Source of the DNA: Casuarina equisetifolia | Taxonomy: Eukaryota; Streptophyta; Magnoliopsida; Fagales; Casuarinaceae | Length of the DNA stretch: 64,000 bases | Assembly (NCBI GenBank): GCA_028551475.1 | Contig: CM052355.1 | Span: forward strand, 7,502,001-7,566,000 | Direction: 5' to 3' | Shown here: piece after piece, positions 26,001 to 39,207 of the stretch | Position numbering within the stretch: position 1 is the stretch's first letter | How the letters are laid out: each line of letters starts with the position of its first letter | Translations under genes and position numbers: made by a program | The notes under the pieces: generated by a model | The model's input: only the letters and a program-made list of their open reading frames with translations | The model's database searches: none | What the model was told of the DNA's origin: nothing

Positions 26001-28676
26001 TATGATCCACATGAATTCCACAGAGCAGTGGCCAAACCACCACTTACTGGCTGTAGCTAAACTAGCAGAACACAAAAGGAGGGATAAAGAAAGGTAAACT
26101 AGTTAGAACCTTTACCCTAAGAATGAAAATTTAGTAACCAATGGCTAATAATCATGACGTTTATGACCAACCAAAACCCATCACAGGCTTACTGTCAATT
26201 GCAAATCAAGGGCCTCTTTGTTGCTTCCAGGCCTAAATCTATAACCTAATTGAGCCCTATATTCCCCCATCAGACAAAATCTGAACATAACTAGCGAAAT
26301 ACCAAGGTCAACCTCCTTCAAGAAAAACGCCACAGAAAAACCATCGTATTGTAATTCACCTTTCTTCCCAATCTGTTTCAACTGTCACTGTCCTGGGTTC
26401 CAAAGTTGTGATAATACCACCAAAGTAATTTTTACCCATTCCAAACCATTAAAAAAGAAGTAATTGGAATTTTAAATGAAATCTTTCTGTTCAATAAGAT
26501 CACAAGGATAAAATTTCTCAACAGCATTGCATATATAACCCAATTTATAGTAATTTGTAAGCATTTCTGGCCTTACAGATTAAATATTTGTAGCACTCTT
26601 GATATGAAAAAGAATTGCTTCAATATTTCTTCCAGCTATTTTTTGGGGTCAAAATATTTGTAGCAATATCCCTGATAATAACGTGCTTACCTACCATTAT
26701 ACATGTAATCCATACTTTAAACTCCCCCTCCCACAATTTGTATTGTCATAAACTTCTGAGATGAAATTGCGTCAATCAGATGCTATCAATGTATGAAACC
26801 CTTATAGTGTCACATGAAAGCTCATCATTTAATTTTGGAAACAGAAAAATTTAAGATCATCCTGAATAAGCCCAGTAATAAAGAAACAAAGGACCTGGCA
26901 GACGAGATAACACAACATAATTCACACAATTTTGTCTGCAGAAGAAGACACGCTAGCTGACAAGCAAAGCTCCATTATTGAAGGCCACAGATCTCTTACA
27001 AGTTACTAATCAATGCTGTGGACGCTTACTACCATCAGGTTATGCAATGTAGCTTGCAATCCAACACCACCCAAATAATGGTGGGTGTGAGCAACCATAT
27101 ATCATCATTACATTTCCTTGTTATTTATCCTACACTAAAATACCTAATCAGTCTCCAGAGAGATTCACAAAGTACTGCATTGGGTGGCATCCAATTTAGT
27201 TACACCATCCCTGAACAAAGATTAATACTTCAAGCAGTGATATATTCCTAATTAAAATCCAAGTTTTAGCCCTAATTTTAATAAAATAATATCTGGGTTA
27301 GAGTTTTTTAGATTTGATTTAATTTTAGGGGTAGGAAATAATGAACACTGTACTAGCCCTGCCCAACAAAACATAATTCATAGAAAATGCAAAACAGTTG
27401 TATGTCCTACCACGTGAGTTGTAATACAAAAAAAATGTGACAAGGTAACATGTCAAAGAAAACATTCGACCAAAATGCTACAATCCAACCACAAACGACA
27501 ATGTCACCGAGTTCAAAAACAATCAACCGTCACACCACAGATATTGGATCCTACCCGATAAATCAGAATCTAATATGTCACAACCAACCTGAATAAAACA
27601 GAATTCAATTTCATATCAAAAGAACGCTGTTCAAAGTACCTGAATCGAATCCGCTTAAGATCATTCCCTCCCTGAGGTAATGAAACAAAAGTGATGAGCA
27701 CACCTGGTTCCACTTGTGCCACCCATTCCTTAGGCTCATCTTCCTCCATAAACACAATTGATTCAGTACGCCCACTTACTGAAGCAGGCGTGGCTTCTCC
27801 ACTTGAAAGCCCTTTTAGCCTTGCCTCCATTTCTTTTCCCCACATTCTTGGCGTGGAGTTTGAGCTCCCTGTTCTACGATATGGACAATGGAACCTCGCC
27901 GAGACTGAACCAGCTTCAGAGTCGGCATAGTTCTGATTCTTGTTATCACTAGATGATCCCGCACAAGGCTTGCAATTCTTGTAAGCCCCTGAAGCCTTCA
28001 GTGCTATGTCCTTGATCTGAAAACGAAACTAATTTCTTTAACATCCTCTGACAACAAAAGCTTCTCTTTTTCTCGTAAGACGAACGACAAGCGAAGAAAA
28101 AAGAGAAAAGAACAAAAAGGTTTTGACTTTCCTATTTACCAATTTACTGCTTTAAAAACCAAGGCAAATTATACAGTTGTAGCAGCTATCAGCGTAATTC
28201 TATTCCTTTCACCATTACTTTTCAGAACCTAAGAATGGACTGAAGCCATACCTAGTTCTTGGCTACTAATAATGAATGAAAACAAATTAAGTGTCTCTTA
28301 TCTTTTTCTTGTTTGTCAGGAAACCAAAGTAAAACGGGAAAAAAAAACCATTCTGTGTCTACTAGCACTTTTTACACATTAGCAAATACTGACAAATCCA
28401 GACTATCCACAGTAACTGTTGGATTAGCACGTAAATTCTTTGGCCTTGTGGTCTTCGGCACCAGAGAAAAACCAATTTAGGAACCGTTTAGCCATAACTA
28501 TGGCCCATTTGCTCAGAATCCAAACATGAATTGGCACTTGAAGTGATACATACCTGTGAGGTGAGAGTTTTAACGGCTTGCTTGGACCTCGGGGTCCCAA
28601 CGGGGTCATCCTCCTCCTGTTGTGGCAGAGATCCATTGTTGTTGAGTTGCTTGGAGCATGCTATACACGTCAGCAT
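23002..28676 (-). CDS. BRXL: BREVIS RADIX-like protein, two BRX domains, 5 exons
   Basis: Exons in transcription order: 28676-28554, 28016-27640, 24825-24690, 24262-23868, 23080-23002. Junctions are GT/AG and in phase, giving 1110 nt and 369 aa. Residues 1-41 carry the conserved N-terminus MLTCIACSKQ. The next segment has IKDIALKASGAYKNCKPC, typical of the family. The first BRX domain is at about 136-195 (EWVAQVEPGVLITFVSLPQG ... AQRWWTENYDKVMELY). The second runs from about 315 to the end (EWVEQDEPGVYITI ... ARLWWEENRARIQEQYL). Family knowledge: BRX proteins act at the plasma membrane and nucleus in auxin transport, phloem and growth control, and BRXL proteins in cell polarity. The closest match I recall is Arabidopsis BRXL4, by domain spacing. 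An in-frame GTG lies five codons upstream of the ATG but is not a likely start. Intron 2 is 2.8 kb. Confidence 0.93.
25251..25614. repeat. Two-copy tandem duplication (about 182 bp each) in BRX-like intron 2
   Basis: Copy 1 is 25251-25432 and copy 2 is 25433-25614, directly adjacent. Both begin TGAGAACAGTAC and end with TTAGTCAAAACCTA. By eye they are about 90% identical, with scattered substitutions and one small indel. No terminal inverted repeats or coding potential were seen. Confidence 0.9.
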
Positions 28677-30140
28677 CCTCGTAGCTCTCACCTAAGCCTC
28701 AGATCAGAAGGCTCACGGCTCAACTTGAAGGACCTACTCACGGGTCCGAGAGACTAGTCTCGAAGGGTGCTTGAATCAATGTCTCAGAGAGCTTTAGATT
28801 GTGATCACGGATCAGAACCTGACAAAACAAGCAATTAACAGAAAAACAAAACTAGATAGTTTCACCGAAAAAATCAATGCAAAGAAATTTCAAAAAAGAA
28901 GAAAGAAATGGGAGCTCGTGGCCCTCGTTCTTACATTGATAAAACGAAGCTTGATTCGGTCACAAGATGTCTCTCACAGAAAGAGCTAACGCGAGAGAGA
29001 GAGAGAAATAAGGAAACGACCGTTGATGCGCGAATCATAATGAGAGGCGTGTTTTCAGGCGATCTACAAGGATCTTTTGGATCGACATGCTTGAAATATC
29101 ATTCAATTCCTTTTCTTTTGTAATAGAATCGCAAGTAATAAATGAGAATCTTCACAGCGACTGGCGGTTTAGGAATGAGTAAGCGACACTCTCTCACTTT
29201 CTCTCCCTGTCTCTCTTTATGGCTAAGCCATTGAGATTTGGGCTTTCTGTGGCAACTTGGTTGTGACGTACAGCATAATAAATCCGGGCGCGATCTCGTG
29301 GCGGGTTAGACGCAACGGCGCTGTGTGCCTCTGGGGGGGCCACAAGCGCCACACTGTCTATCCCCTCCCTCCGGCGCTTGTTCCACAACGAGCAATGGAG
29401 AGAGAGAGAGGGGCTACGGACTAGGATGGCAGGCACTGCTGGCTAGGGGCTCGCTTTTTGCGAGCATTACCAACAGGATTAGAATAAGTTTAGCTTTTCA
29501 CCTTTTCAAAATTTCTCAATTGTCGTGTCGAGACTAGTTGTCAAGCCCAACTTTTGATCGCGATATGGGATTGTTGGCAAGCCTGGTTTGCCCTCGGGGG
29601 GCTTTATCATCCCTTGAGGAGTGACAAGGGTTGGGTCAACTTGAGTACTTTGCCATAACTTGGCTCGGATTTTGATGCAAACTCATATAAGAACTTGTCT
29701 TTTTGAATAGCTTGAAAAAGATTCCCCGATATTTAAAAGGTCTCATCAGGTGATACAAGTTTTGTATTTTATTGGGGGAAAAGCATCAAAAGACATGCCA
29801 CCATCTTTTTTCTCTTTTTCTTCTTTTTTCAAGTAGAGATGGCACTGTCCAAGGAAGACCCAAAGCTCTTAAAGTTCAAACATGGAGTTGGCAAATGCTG
29901 GGTCGAACCTACAATTTGGCTTTTTAGCATTTTTTCCTCTTTGATTATCTCTTTTCTTTGTCTTATACAATTAATGGTCTGCTCCTATGTTCCCTAATCG
30001 TGGAGGGTAGTACGAAATCAGCATTTGATGCATAGGGTCTTTCCAACGCAGCTTTCAGATTTCAGACTTCTGGCAGGTCATCGAACAGTTAAGTTCCCCA
30101 GTCTGTAGCATAATCAGAATGGCACCTTCGAATGGCAGGA

Positions 30141-30172
<32 letters not shown>

Positions 30173-33100
30173 CTTTGAAAAAGATGAGAGAGGCCCAGCA
30201 AAAAAGAAGCTTCTCCATCTATTTCCTCATGTCAGTTCGTCGGTGGCGGCAAGTCGTCTTCAAGTCGTCTTCAAATCCCACGCTGTTGTAAAAGCGAGGT
30301 ATAAATGTTCCCAAAGCGAATGCTTAAGCACGAAGTTCTTAGAAACAGCGAAGATCCTTGGCGGGCAGACGTGCAAAGCCATCCCACAAAAGAACCTCTT
30401 TTTCTTTTGCTTAAGAGTATGAACAGAAGAAACAATAATAAAAGCCAAGTCTTTTTGCTTAGAGAAGAGAATCGATCGTGTACATTAAAGATGACAGTAC
30501 GTAAATTTGGCTCAGAAAGTTGCATAATCACTAGGAAAGACAAAGAATGGCAAGATATGGGTGACCCAAATCCACACAAGCATTAGGAGGTTTGAATTGG
30601 TTTTAGACATGCGATGTACAGCCAGGGGAAATTGAAATCTTCATCCGCAGATCTCCTGTGCCAAATATAAAGAGGGAAAAACAAGTCTTGGTCATTTTTT
30701 CTTGGGGGGAGTGATCTCTCAAAGCCTGGCAGCAAGTGGTTAGTTTGTCGATTGGCCAAGAAATGGCCAAGTTTTGTATTTTAATCAGTTAGAACTGAAA
30801 AGCCCGGCTTCCTCCTCTTCTTTTGGAAAAGCCAAAAAGAACACAGTTCCCCAGCGACAAAGAAAAAGGAAATATACACACCGGGTTGCTGCCACGCGAA
30901 GCCAATCCCGCTAAATGCCACTTTTCTTTCCCAAAAAAGAAGAGTCTGGTGTGGTTTCCGATGGACCAAGGGCCAGGCGTTAACGCACACAAAGGGATTA
31001 AGCCATTGATTAAACTCTCAGCATGGGAAACGGGTGCTTCCAATCATTTCCCGTACCCCAGTGAGTGAGTGATTCAGTGTTAGTGGAGATCTGCCTAGAA
31101 ACTTTTCTCTTTTTTTTTTTTAAAAAAAAAGGGAGAAATTAGGCATGAGTTCTTGATTGCTTTTAAAAGTATAATGGTAAAAGTTTTACTTTACTTACAT
31201 CTTATTTAATAATTCTCTGATGTATCAAGAACAATGTGATATAATAATCATACTCTTAAATCAAATTTATGAATTAAATAAGCCTTATAAGATATTAGCT
31301 ACAAGATTACGCTAAATGAAAAGCTTTCAATGCTACCCCCGTCACCCTCTAGTTACCAAATATTTTTACAAATTCTTTTTTTTTTTAATATAGAAGTGCG
31401 CTTTTCGGAACTGGATTAGAATTTTAGAAATTTAAAAAATAAAAATATTAAAGGACAATCACTTTGGTTTATGTTCTGTATTTGTTTAGTTTTTTTATGA
31501 CTTTATGATGATAGTACAATTTAGACAATAAATAGATAATTATATAGTAAAAAAAATGGTTTTGAACAATAGATGTCTTTCACATCCAACTATAGAAATG
31601 AATTATATTAAAAGGGTATTTTAATATGTTAAGAATTGTATGATAAAATTCTCATGTCACCTGTATCTTATTTAATAATTATTTTTATAATAATAAAATA
31701 ATATATACTTTTGAATAAGAACAATTTATTATAATATAATATTAATTTTTATAATTGTAAGGGTGAATGAACATATCAAAAAATAGTGTGATAAAATAAT
31801 ATATTGCACATGTATCAATTGACAATATGGAGAAAAAGATGTTATATTATCAAGTTGACTTTTTTCACATATATGAACTCTTTAATAACTACAAAAAACA
31901 AAAACTTAATATATAGGTAAAAATTAGTTTTTCCACTTGATATCAAATTGAGGATTTAAGAATCCAATTAAAACGGGACTAAGAGCGGTGTACAAAATGC
32001 TTCATATTATAATAATCTTATTTATAGAAGTTATTTTAAATAAAAAATATGCACATTATGCGTTAAATTAATTTTTAAACATATTACTTAAACCGAGGTC
32101 TAGCAAGCAGCACTTTCAATGCATGAAAAAAGATTCGTTAACCCCGTGACAAAACTTGCCTTTAAATTGATCGCGAGAAGCCGTTAAAAATGACGTGAAA
32201 AGCATCATCCTTACCTAAATTGTGTTGAGCAAACTTATTTAAAATGAAATGCAGCAAATAGGTTTTAAGGAAACATTATATTTCTTAACATGCAATCAAA
32301 TTTTAGGTTAATTTGTTGCTGCAATGACAAAACCTCCAATTCATGTTAGTTGTGAAGAGACATGCATAAAAAATATATAAATGATATTTTTATATGCATG
32401 TCCCTCCTAACAAATCAAATTCGAAGAAATGAAAAAGTCTTCTATCAATAAATGTATATATAAAATTTACTTTTTTAAGAACCATTAAACTTAGTTTACT
32501 TTTCACGGGTTACCCAATAATCCTCTAGGGTCACAAAATTTAACTGAACTCGTATTGTTTTATGGTCGCGTAAAATCTCATGTTTAATCATTTCAAACCT
32601 GTCTTTGCCAGAAAGGGTCTCCTATTTAAGTCTGGACGTCCAGCTGAGTGTCAATTGCCGTTACGAGAGCCAGAAAAATAAGTAACAATAGCACGTTCAT
32701 GACAGTAACGGGTTATGACAGTCGACGGTAGCCCAGAATAGCTGTCGGCTTCGTTGTTCATGTTCATATAATCGAAAAGACGACATTCTGGTAGACGCGA
32801 ACGATAGAAATCGGCCCGGCCCGGTCCGGTCCACCAAGAGGTAAGATTTGATCCTTACGACGAAAGATGCCATGTGAATGATGTGGATGCTTCCACGTGG
32901 AATCTTGCAAACTCATTCTGAGGTTTTTTCTGCACCATGCAACAGATTTACCCACATTCAAAAGAACGACATCGATAATCGTAGCGATCGTGGGCGCGTG
33001 TTCGGCGCTTGTGTAGTAAATGATTGTTGGAAGTGTTCGCGACGGAGTCTGCGATTGAAAGTGGTCCTATGTATAGTGTAGCTTTTTTTAAACAGATGCA

Positions 33101-33203
33101 GATTTCATTGGGATGGCCACGTAGCTGTTTTTTTATGTACTAAGTAATACAATACGGCGTTTTGTCTTCCAAATATTTCCGTATGTAATAAAGTGATACC
33201 GAG
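28677..33203. other. Gene-poor spacer between BRX-like and PDAT1 genes
   Basis: The first 800 bases likely hold the 5' UTR and promoter of the BRX-like gene, with a GA tract at about 29398-29411 on the plus strand. No gene was recognised further on. The stretch contains a 29-base C run (listed separately), several GC-richer blocks near 30150-31080 and a strongly AT-rich zone at 31120-32500. A GC-rich direct-repeat patch (CGGCCCGGCCCGGTCCGGTC) occurs at about 32812-32832. Confidence 0.5.
30143..30171. repeat. Homopolymer run of 29 C
   Basis: An uninterrupted run of 29 cytosines lies between TG and ACTTTG. The complementary strand is poly-G and could fold into a G-quadruplex. The exact length may be unreliable, since long homopolymers are prone to sequencing and assembly error. 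Confidence 0.9.
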
Positions 33204-33379
33204 TGTGGGAAGCTCTCTTTCTATTTCTATTGATACTGCACTAATTACAATTTACAACAAAATGGTCTTTATATAGACCTAGAGTAAAACTATATAAGAA
33301 AAATAATAATTAAAGAAATATCTACATGATATCAACTGGCCTAATATTATGCTAGGGCAATATACGACATTCCTTAACA
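33204..33379 (-). mobile_element. Probable solo LTR of a copia-type element
   Basis: On the minus strand this 176-bp segment starts TGTTAAGGAATG and ends CCCACA. It contains a TATATAAAG box and an inner motif (GTATATTGCCCTAGCATAA) resembling one in the intact copia LTR of this window (CATATATTGCGCCTAGAATAA). The flanks CCGAG and CCGTA agree at three of five positions, as an eroded target duplication might. No internal coding region is next to it, so it looks like a product of LTR-LTR recombination. It could also be an unrelated AT-rich segment. Confidence 0.5.
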
Positions 33380-33544
33380 CCGTATCTTTTTTTATCCCGG
33401 CACTTTGTATCTATCTGTTAAGTGTTTTTGTTTTGTGCGTTTAGTGATGTTGTGGACAATTATTCACGTACTTAAAGAAGAGAATTGTTTTTGACTGCGT
33501 CACCGAACCTAGCACATGATGTCTTAAAAAAAGTGAATGCTCAA

Positions 33545-34140
33545 ACTCTTTTGGTTGTTGCATAAGATCTGTTCTCCGGAGACTACCCCGATCCGAGGGG
33601 CTAGAGCCGCAGCGGTTATCAGATCACTGGTCATCCCCTTATATAGAGGCCTCGCCTGTCCGGGCAACGATTTCTCAACGAAAGCGGTTCGACCTTCCTG
33701 ATGGCTCTGTGCTACAGGCACGGCCCGGACGTCGGCAAAACTCACTGATTGTCCGATATCCAAGCTGGAAAGATCCATCCAATCAAGAGTTATCACGAAG
33801 CGGGACCCACCTATCTCCCCTTCAGAGCCCTCTACCAATCAGCGCTTACCAAATGGTCCACAACGTTCGTAGAGCTTCCGTTTGGTTCTCAGGAAAAAAT
33901 AACCTCCTCCGACAGCGAGAGTTTCTTTCTATGCTTTACGCCATCCGTTTGTCCTCGAAGAGTAACGAGTTTCTTTGAAGCTTTACCTACCACTTTCGTG
34001 TGTCTCCCGTTAACTCTAGCCCGTTGCTCCTTTTATTCTGATACGAAAGTCTATCTACTGGGAGAGCAGCTTCTACGGTAGGAATTATCGACACAATACC
34101 ATTTCATAGCTCCGGAAACGCTATTTCTCTTCTTACTTAG
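33545..34140. other. GC-richer block just upstream of PDAT1, possible organelle-derived DNA
   Basis: This block differs from its surroundings in base composition and has relaxed, evenly mixed sequence with open frames on both strands (for example minus 33524-33838 and plus 33749-34081). It has no plant nuclear gene signature. The style resembles plant mitochondrial intergenic DNA, so a nuclear insertion of mitochondrial DNA is possible. No mitochondrial gene was recognised. Part of it may act as PDAT1 promoter. Confidence 0.3.
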
Positions 34141-34296
34141 TAATTAGATTTTGTATATAGGATTTCATCGAAGCTATCACTACTAGTAGTATTTACTGGA
34201 ATTCTCCTTTGGGAAAAACCGAAGATTTCCCGTGAAACAGAGGAAACCGAATACTTCAGTTACTTCAAATTCAAAAGGCCACAGTGAATCACTTCA

Positions 34297-37200
34297 ATGC
34301 CTCCCATACAGCGAAGAAAGCCCATCGAAACCGACAAGAATTCGAGCGCTGATTCCGATATCCGAAACCAAAAGTCCGAAGAAGAAGAGGAAAATGATGA
34401 CAAGGAGAGGAAAAGCAAGAAGCAGCAGCGCGCCGCAGCGAAGGCGAAGAAAGCCCAGTATAAGCGGGGCAAGTGGTCATGTGTGGACACCTGCTGTTGG
34501 TTAATTGGTTGCATTTGCACGATTTGGTGGCTTCTTCTGTTTCTATACAACGCCATGCCGTCTTCTTTCCCGCAGTACGTGACGGAGGCGTTCACAGGGC
34601 CGCTGCCGGACTCGCCGGGAGTAAAGCTGAGGAAAGAAGGGCTGAGGGTTAAGCATCCGGTGGTATTTGTGCCTGGAATCGTCACAGGCGGGCTCGAATT
34701 GTGGGAGGGCCACCACTGCACCGAGGGACTGTTCCGGAAGCGCCTCTGGGGCGGTACCTTCGGCGAAGTGTACAAAAGGTACTGTTCATATGATTTCTGG
34801 AATGTTAAGGTTTTAATTCGATGCATGTGAATGGATTTTATATATTTGGTGTTGTTCTCGAAGAATTAAAATGAACCGTTGTTTTGGATGCGATGACTTA
34901 AAATATGGAAAATTCATGTCTTGAAGGTGTGACTAGTTGCTGTTCGCACTAGTGGTTGAGTGTTCCGCGAGTTCCCTTTTTTGGTGAAATTTGAGTGGCC
35001 AGTGGAGGTAGGGTTTGCTTGTTATTGTTTAACCTCTTTTATTATTTTCTTTCTCGTTTCGGGGAGATTGGTCAATCTGGTTTTGTTTCCTTTTCTGGAG
35101 CTGGTTTAGTGAAATACAAATGCTTGATGATTAGCAACTTGCCTGGCTTGATACTGGTTTCTTTGTTAATAGAACTACCAGCAGGACATTCTATGATTCC
35201 CAGTCAAAACTTCTGTGAGTTCTGTTAATAATTGACTAATGAATTAAGCTTTTTTTGTTTGGACTTTTTCCAGACCTTTATGCTGGGTAGAACACATGTC
35301 TCTGGATAACGAAACTGGATTGGATCCTCCTGGTATACGGGTCAGACCTGTAACTGGACTTGTGGCTGCCGATTATTTTGCAGCGGGCTATTTTGTGTGG
35401 GCAGTTCTTATTGCTAACTTGGCTCGCATTGGTTATGAGGAGAAAAACATGTATATGGCTGCATATGATTGGAGAATCTCATTTCAGAATACTGAGGTAT
35501 TGTTTAACTTCTCCCACAGCGTTTCATTGTGGAGTTTCGTTGATTGCACACCTCTGTTTTCACTTTGATATTCTGTATGACATCTTTATTAAACTCAATT
35601 TATCAGGTACGGGACCAAACATTAAGCCATACAAAAAGTCAGATAGAGCTGATGGTTGCTACCAGTGGTGGGAACAAGGCAGTTATAATTCCCCATTCAA
35701 TGGGTGCATTGTACTTTCTGCATTTTATGAAGTGGGTTGAGGCACCGGCTCCAATGGGCGGAGGGGGAGGGCCAGATTGGTGCTCTAAGCATATAAAGGC
35801 GGTGATGAACATCGGTGGACCACTTTTGGGTGTTCCAAAATCTGTCGCGGGCCTTTTCTCCGCTGAAGCAAAGGATGTTGCAGTTGCCAGGTTTTCTATC
35901 ATTGGAATGGACTTTCGCTTGCTCTGAGGTATTGTTTTCTTCAAAATTTGATCTCCCTTTATCGTTAAATGCAGGGCTATAGCACCAGGATTCTTGGACA
36001 ACGATATTTTCAGGCTCCAAACATTGCAATACGTAATGAAGCTAACACGTACGTGGGATTCAACTATGTCAATGATACCCAAAGGGGGCGACACCATATG
36101 GGGTGATCTTGACTGGTCACCAGAGGAAGATTATCTTCCCAACAAGAGAAGGCAGAGACATAATGATACCGAGTCGGTGAGACAAAATGCGCCAGAAGAT
36201 CTGGCTTCTCAATCAAGAAATGTGAAATATGGAAGAATAATATCTTTTGGTAAAGACGCGGCAGTGGCACCCTCATCTGAGGTTGAAAGGAGCGACTTTC
36301 GGGTAAGACAAGGTTTTCCTCTAAAACCTTCATTTTCTGTATGAAGTTGACGATAAGTAACGAGGTATTGAGCTAAAAGATATCACCGATTAGGATAGAG
36401 AAGCAGTTTAAAGAGTGCAAGGTTGTGTTTGCTTGTACATGGATGCATTTATATTTAAAAATCCCAAAAAAAACAAAAAGACATAAAGATGTATGAGCAT
36501 ATTTTTACATACGCGTGTTATACTCTTTAGTGTTCATGAATCAAGTGTAAATCATCAGTGCTAATTTAAAAGGGAAGTTTCAATTTTTTCTTAGTTTCAC
36601 ATGACAAGCATATATATGTTGACATGAATTTACGAACAAATAGCAGAGAATAACGCACTTGTACTGCTATAAGTCTACCGCCCTGAAGTTGAAGTTTCTA
36701 GTTTCTTTGTTGACTGCTTTTTTTTTTTGTTGTTAACCTGCAGGGCGCCTCCAAAGGTCAGAATGCTGCAAATAATACCTGTCGCGATGTGTGGACCGAA
36801 TACCATGAGATGGGAATTGAGGGTATCAAAGCTGTTGCGGAACATAAAGTTTACACTGCTAGTTCAGTAATAGATCTGCTTCGTTTTGTTGCTCCGAAGA
36901 TGATGGAACGTGGCGGTACCCATTTTTCTTACGGAATTGCTGAGAATTTGGATGACCCAAAGTACAGTCATTATAGATATTGGTCAAACCCCTTGGAGAC
37001 GAGGTAAGAGTCTTTGTAGACAGTTGTTTTTAGTGTTCAACTGTAAGTATATATTTTGATCTCCCACTTGGGTTTGCAGATTACCAAATGCTCCTGATAT
37101 GGAAATCCTTTGTATGTATGGAGTTGGCATACCGACCGAGAGAGCTTATGTATACAAGCTATCTCCTTCTGCTGAATGCTACATTCCGTTTGAGATCGAT

Positions 37201-37563
37201 ACATCGGCCAACGGTGAAGATGAGGACAGCAGTCTAAAGGATGGAGTCTATACTGTGGATGGGGACGAGACTGTTCCTGTTTTAAGTGCAGGCTTCATGT
37301 GTGCGAAAGGATGGCGTGGCAAAACGAGATTCAATCCTTCTGGAATCCGAACATATAACCGGGAGTATGATCATTCTCCTCCAGCCAGTCTGCTGGAGGG
37401 TCGGGGCACCCAAAGTGGTGCCCATGTTGATATAATGGGGAACTTTGCCTTGATTGAAGATATTATGAGGGTGGCCGCTGGTGCCACCGGAGAAGATTTG
37501 GGAGGTGATCAGCTTTACTCGGACATCCTTAAATGGTCTGAGAAGATAAATTTACAGCTATAA
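34297..37563 (+). CDS. PDAT1: Phospholipid:diacylglycerol acyltransferase 1, 6 exons
   Basis: Exons: 34297-34778, 35274-35496, 35607-35890, 35975-36302, 36744-37003, 37080-37563. All junctions are GT/AG and in phase, giving 2061 nt and 686 aa, close to the roughly 670 aa usual for the family. It moves an acyl group from a phospholipid to diacylglycerol to make triacylglycerol at the endoplasmic reticulum. Residues 1-60 are a charged cytosolic tail rich in Lys and Glu. About 66-86 is a single membrane segment (WLIGCICTIWWLLLFLY). LELWEGHHC at about 133-141 is the lid-type motif of the LCAT-like family. The nucleophile Ser266 sits in PHSMGA. The likely acid is Asp588 (VDGDETVP) and the His is His641 (GAHVDIMG). 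The catalytic residues are all present. The ATG chosen is the first in frame before the tail. Confidence 0.97.
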
Positions 37564-38357
37564 GTTCAATAAATCAAATCTGTGTATTAGTGGTTATTTG
37601 CAAAGGCCAGTATTAATAACAATTTCCAGTTAATGTCCCCCAATTGATTAGTGTTAGATTTGTGTTAAAATATTTATTTTATTACTTAAAAAAGAACTTA
37701 TAGAATATAAGAACACTTATACACATAGAGAGAACAACGTACTAATATATTTTCAATATGAGATTATACCGGAGGAAGGCAAAGGTTGGAATCGTAATCC
37801 CAATGTCACTGAGTCATCGGTACTCAGACATGATAAACAAAATTTACATTTTTAGATGGCAAGAAGTTGAAACACCTTCAAATTAATTGTTTTTCTTCAT
37901 GTTTGAAATTGGTAATTCCAGAAAATGCTGCTGGTGGGAAAATTGCATGGCAATTACTCTGATTATAGTAACGAGAGTCGTAGAAAAGTTGCAAGGACGT
38001 AAAGTTTTCAATGGTATGATTTGGTTTTCATTTAGACTCCATTATTATACTTATAGTTACATTTTTTTTAATAAAGGCAACGAATTTAAATAGGTAAAGG
38101 ATTAACTAAATTGAAAAAAATCCAAAATAGTGCTCAGATATTTTAATTAGAAATAAAATTTCTCAATCATTAGGATAATTTAGCTTCAAAATATAGATTA
38201 CAATTTTCAAAGTTACCAATTTACTCCAAGAAATTAATTATCAAAAGAAAAAGCAGAAGGGAAGGAGGAGATAATACGATTCTTATTTGATTGAAAAAAA
38301 TGGCACTCCTACACTCGGCTGCACCAAATTGTTCCACCCTTCATTACAAGCATAATA
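37564..38357. other. Spacer between PDAT1 and the CID4-like gene
   Basis: The first part is the likely PDAT1 3' UTR. An AATAAA lies at 37568-37573, perhaps too near the stop to be the real polyadenylation signal. The rest is AT-rich, with no gene seen, and leads into the promoter of the CID4-like gene. Confidence 0.55.
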
Positions 38358-39176
38358 GTGCCCTCTAACACTCTTGCATCTCCGTTTCGCAGCTCTTCAA
38401 AATCAAACTCTCTCCTCCATCGGTCACGCCGAGACGAAAACCGTGTCCGAAGCCCCCCCTCTCTCTCTCTTTCCCTCCTCCTCTCTTTTCTTCTCTCTTT
38501 CCCTCTCCCACACTCAATCTCGTATCACGTCTTGATTAGACACAGATCCTCAAATTCTCGTCCTCTTCGACCCTTCCCCCCACCAAAGTCCCCTTATTTC
38601 TAGCCCTAACCCGACTCTAACTCGGAGCAGCGAATCAAAGTTATTTTGGCTCAATTGGTTTAAGCTTTTTCGGGTAGCAAAAATCATTAATTTACTTTCT
38701 TTAACGTTGGTACTGCTCTCAAGTCCGTTTTGTACTGCTAAATTTCCTTTTTCGACCCATTTTGGTTTACTTTCTCTGACCTCGTCGCTTAAATTTCTTT
38801 CTTTAACTCTGTTCTGTTCGGTTACTGAGAAAACCTGGTGGAGAATATAACATCTTAACTTTCTTTTAGAAGGCCGTCAAGTAAAGCAGTTCAAGTGGAC
38901 TTCTTGAACTTGAGGTTTTAGTTCTTATTTGGGCTTCCCGCAGGTACAAATAACACATGCCATCCCATATACACGCACCATTCATAATGTGGTTATATAT
39001 TTATATGCAGAGAATGCTGTAATCAAGATTTCTTTTATGTTGCTGGAAGTCGTTTTTGATGTTTTTTGATGATCCTTTTTCTTTAAATTGTAATTGCTTC
39101 TGGCGCGATACTTCTTTGAGCTTTTTGCTACTTGATTTTATCATCTATTGTTGGATACCCTTATTTGAGTTGATTG

Positions 39177-39207
<31 letters not shown>

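Noticed and set aside
28677..28691. Extra five codons before the BRX-like ATG
   Set aside because: The extended frame begins with GTG, not ATG. The canonical MLTCIAC start at 28676 fits the family.
30132..31068. Several 60-100 codon frames in both directions near the poly-C run
   Set aside because: The frames overlap on both strands, have no splice context and no family motif.
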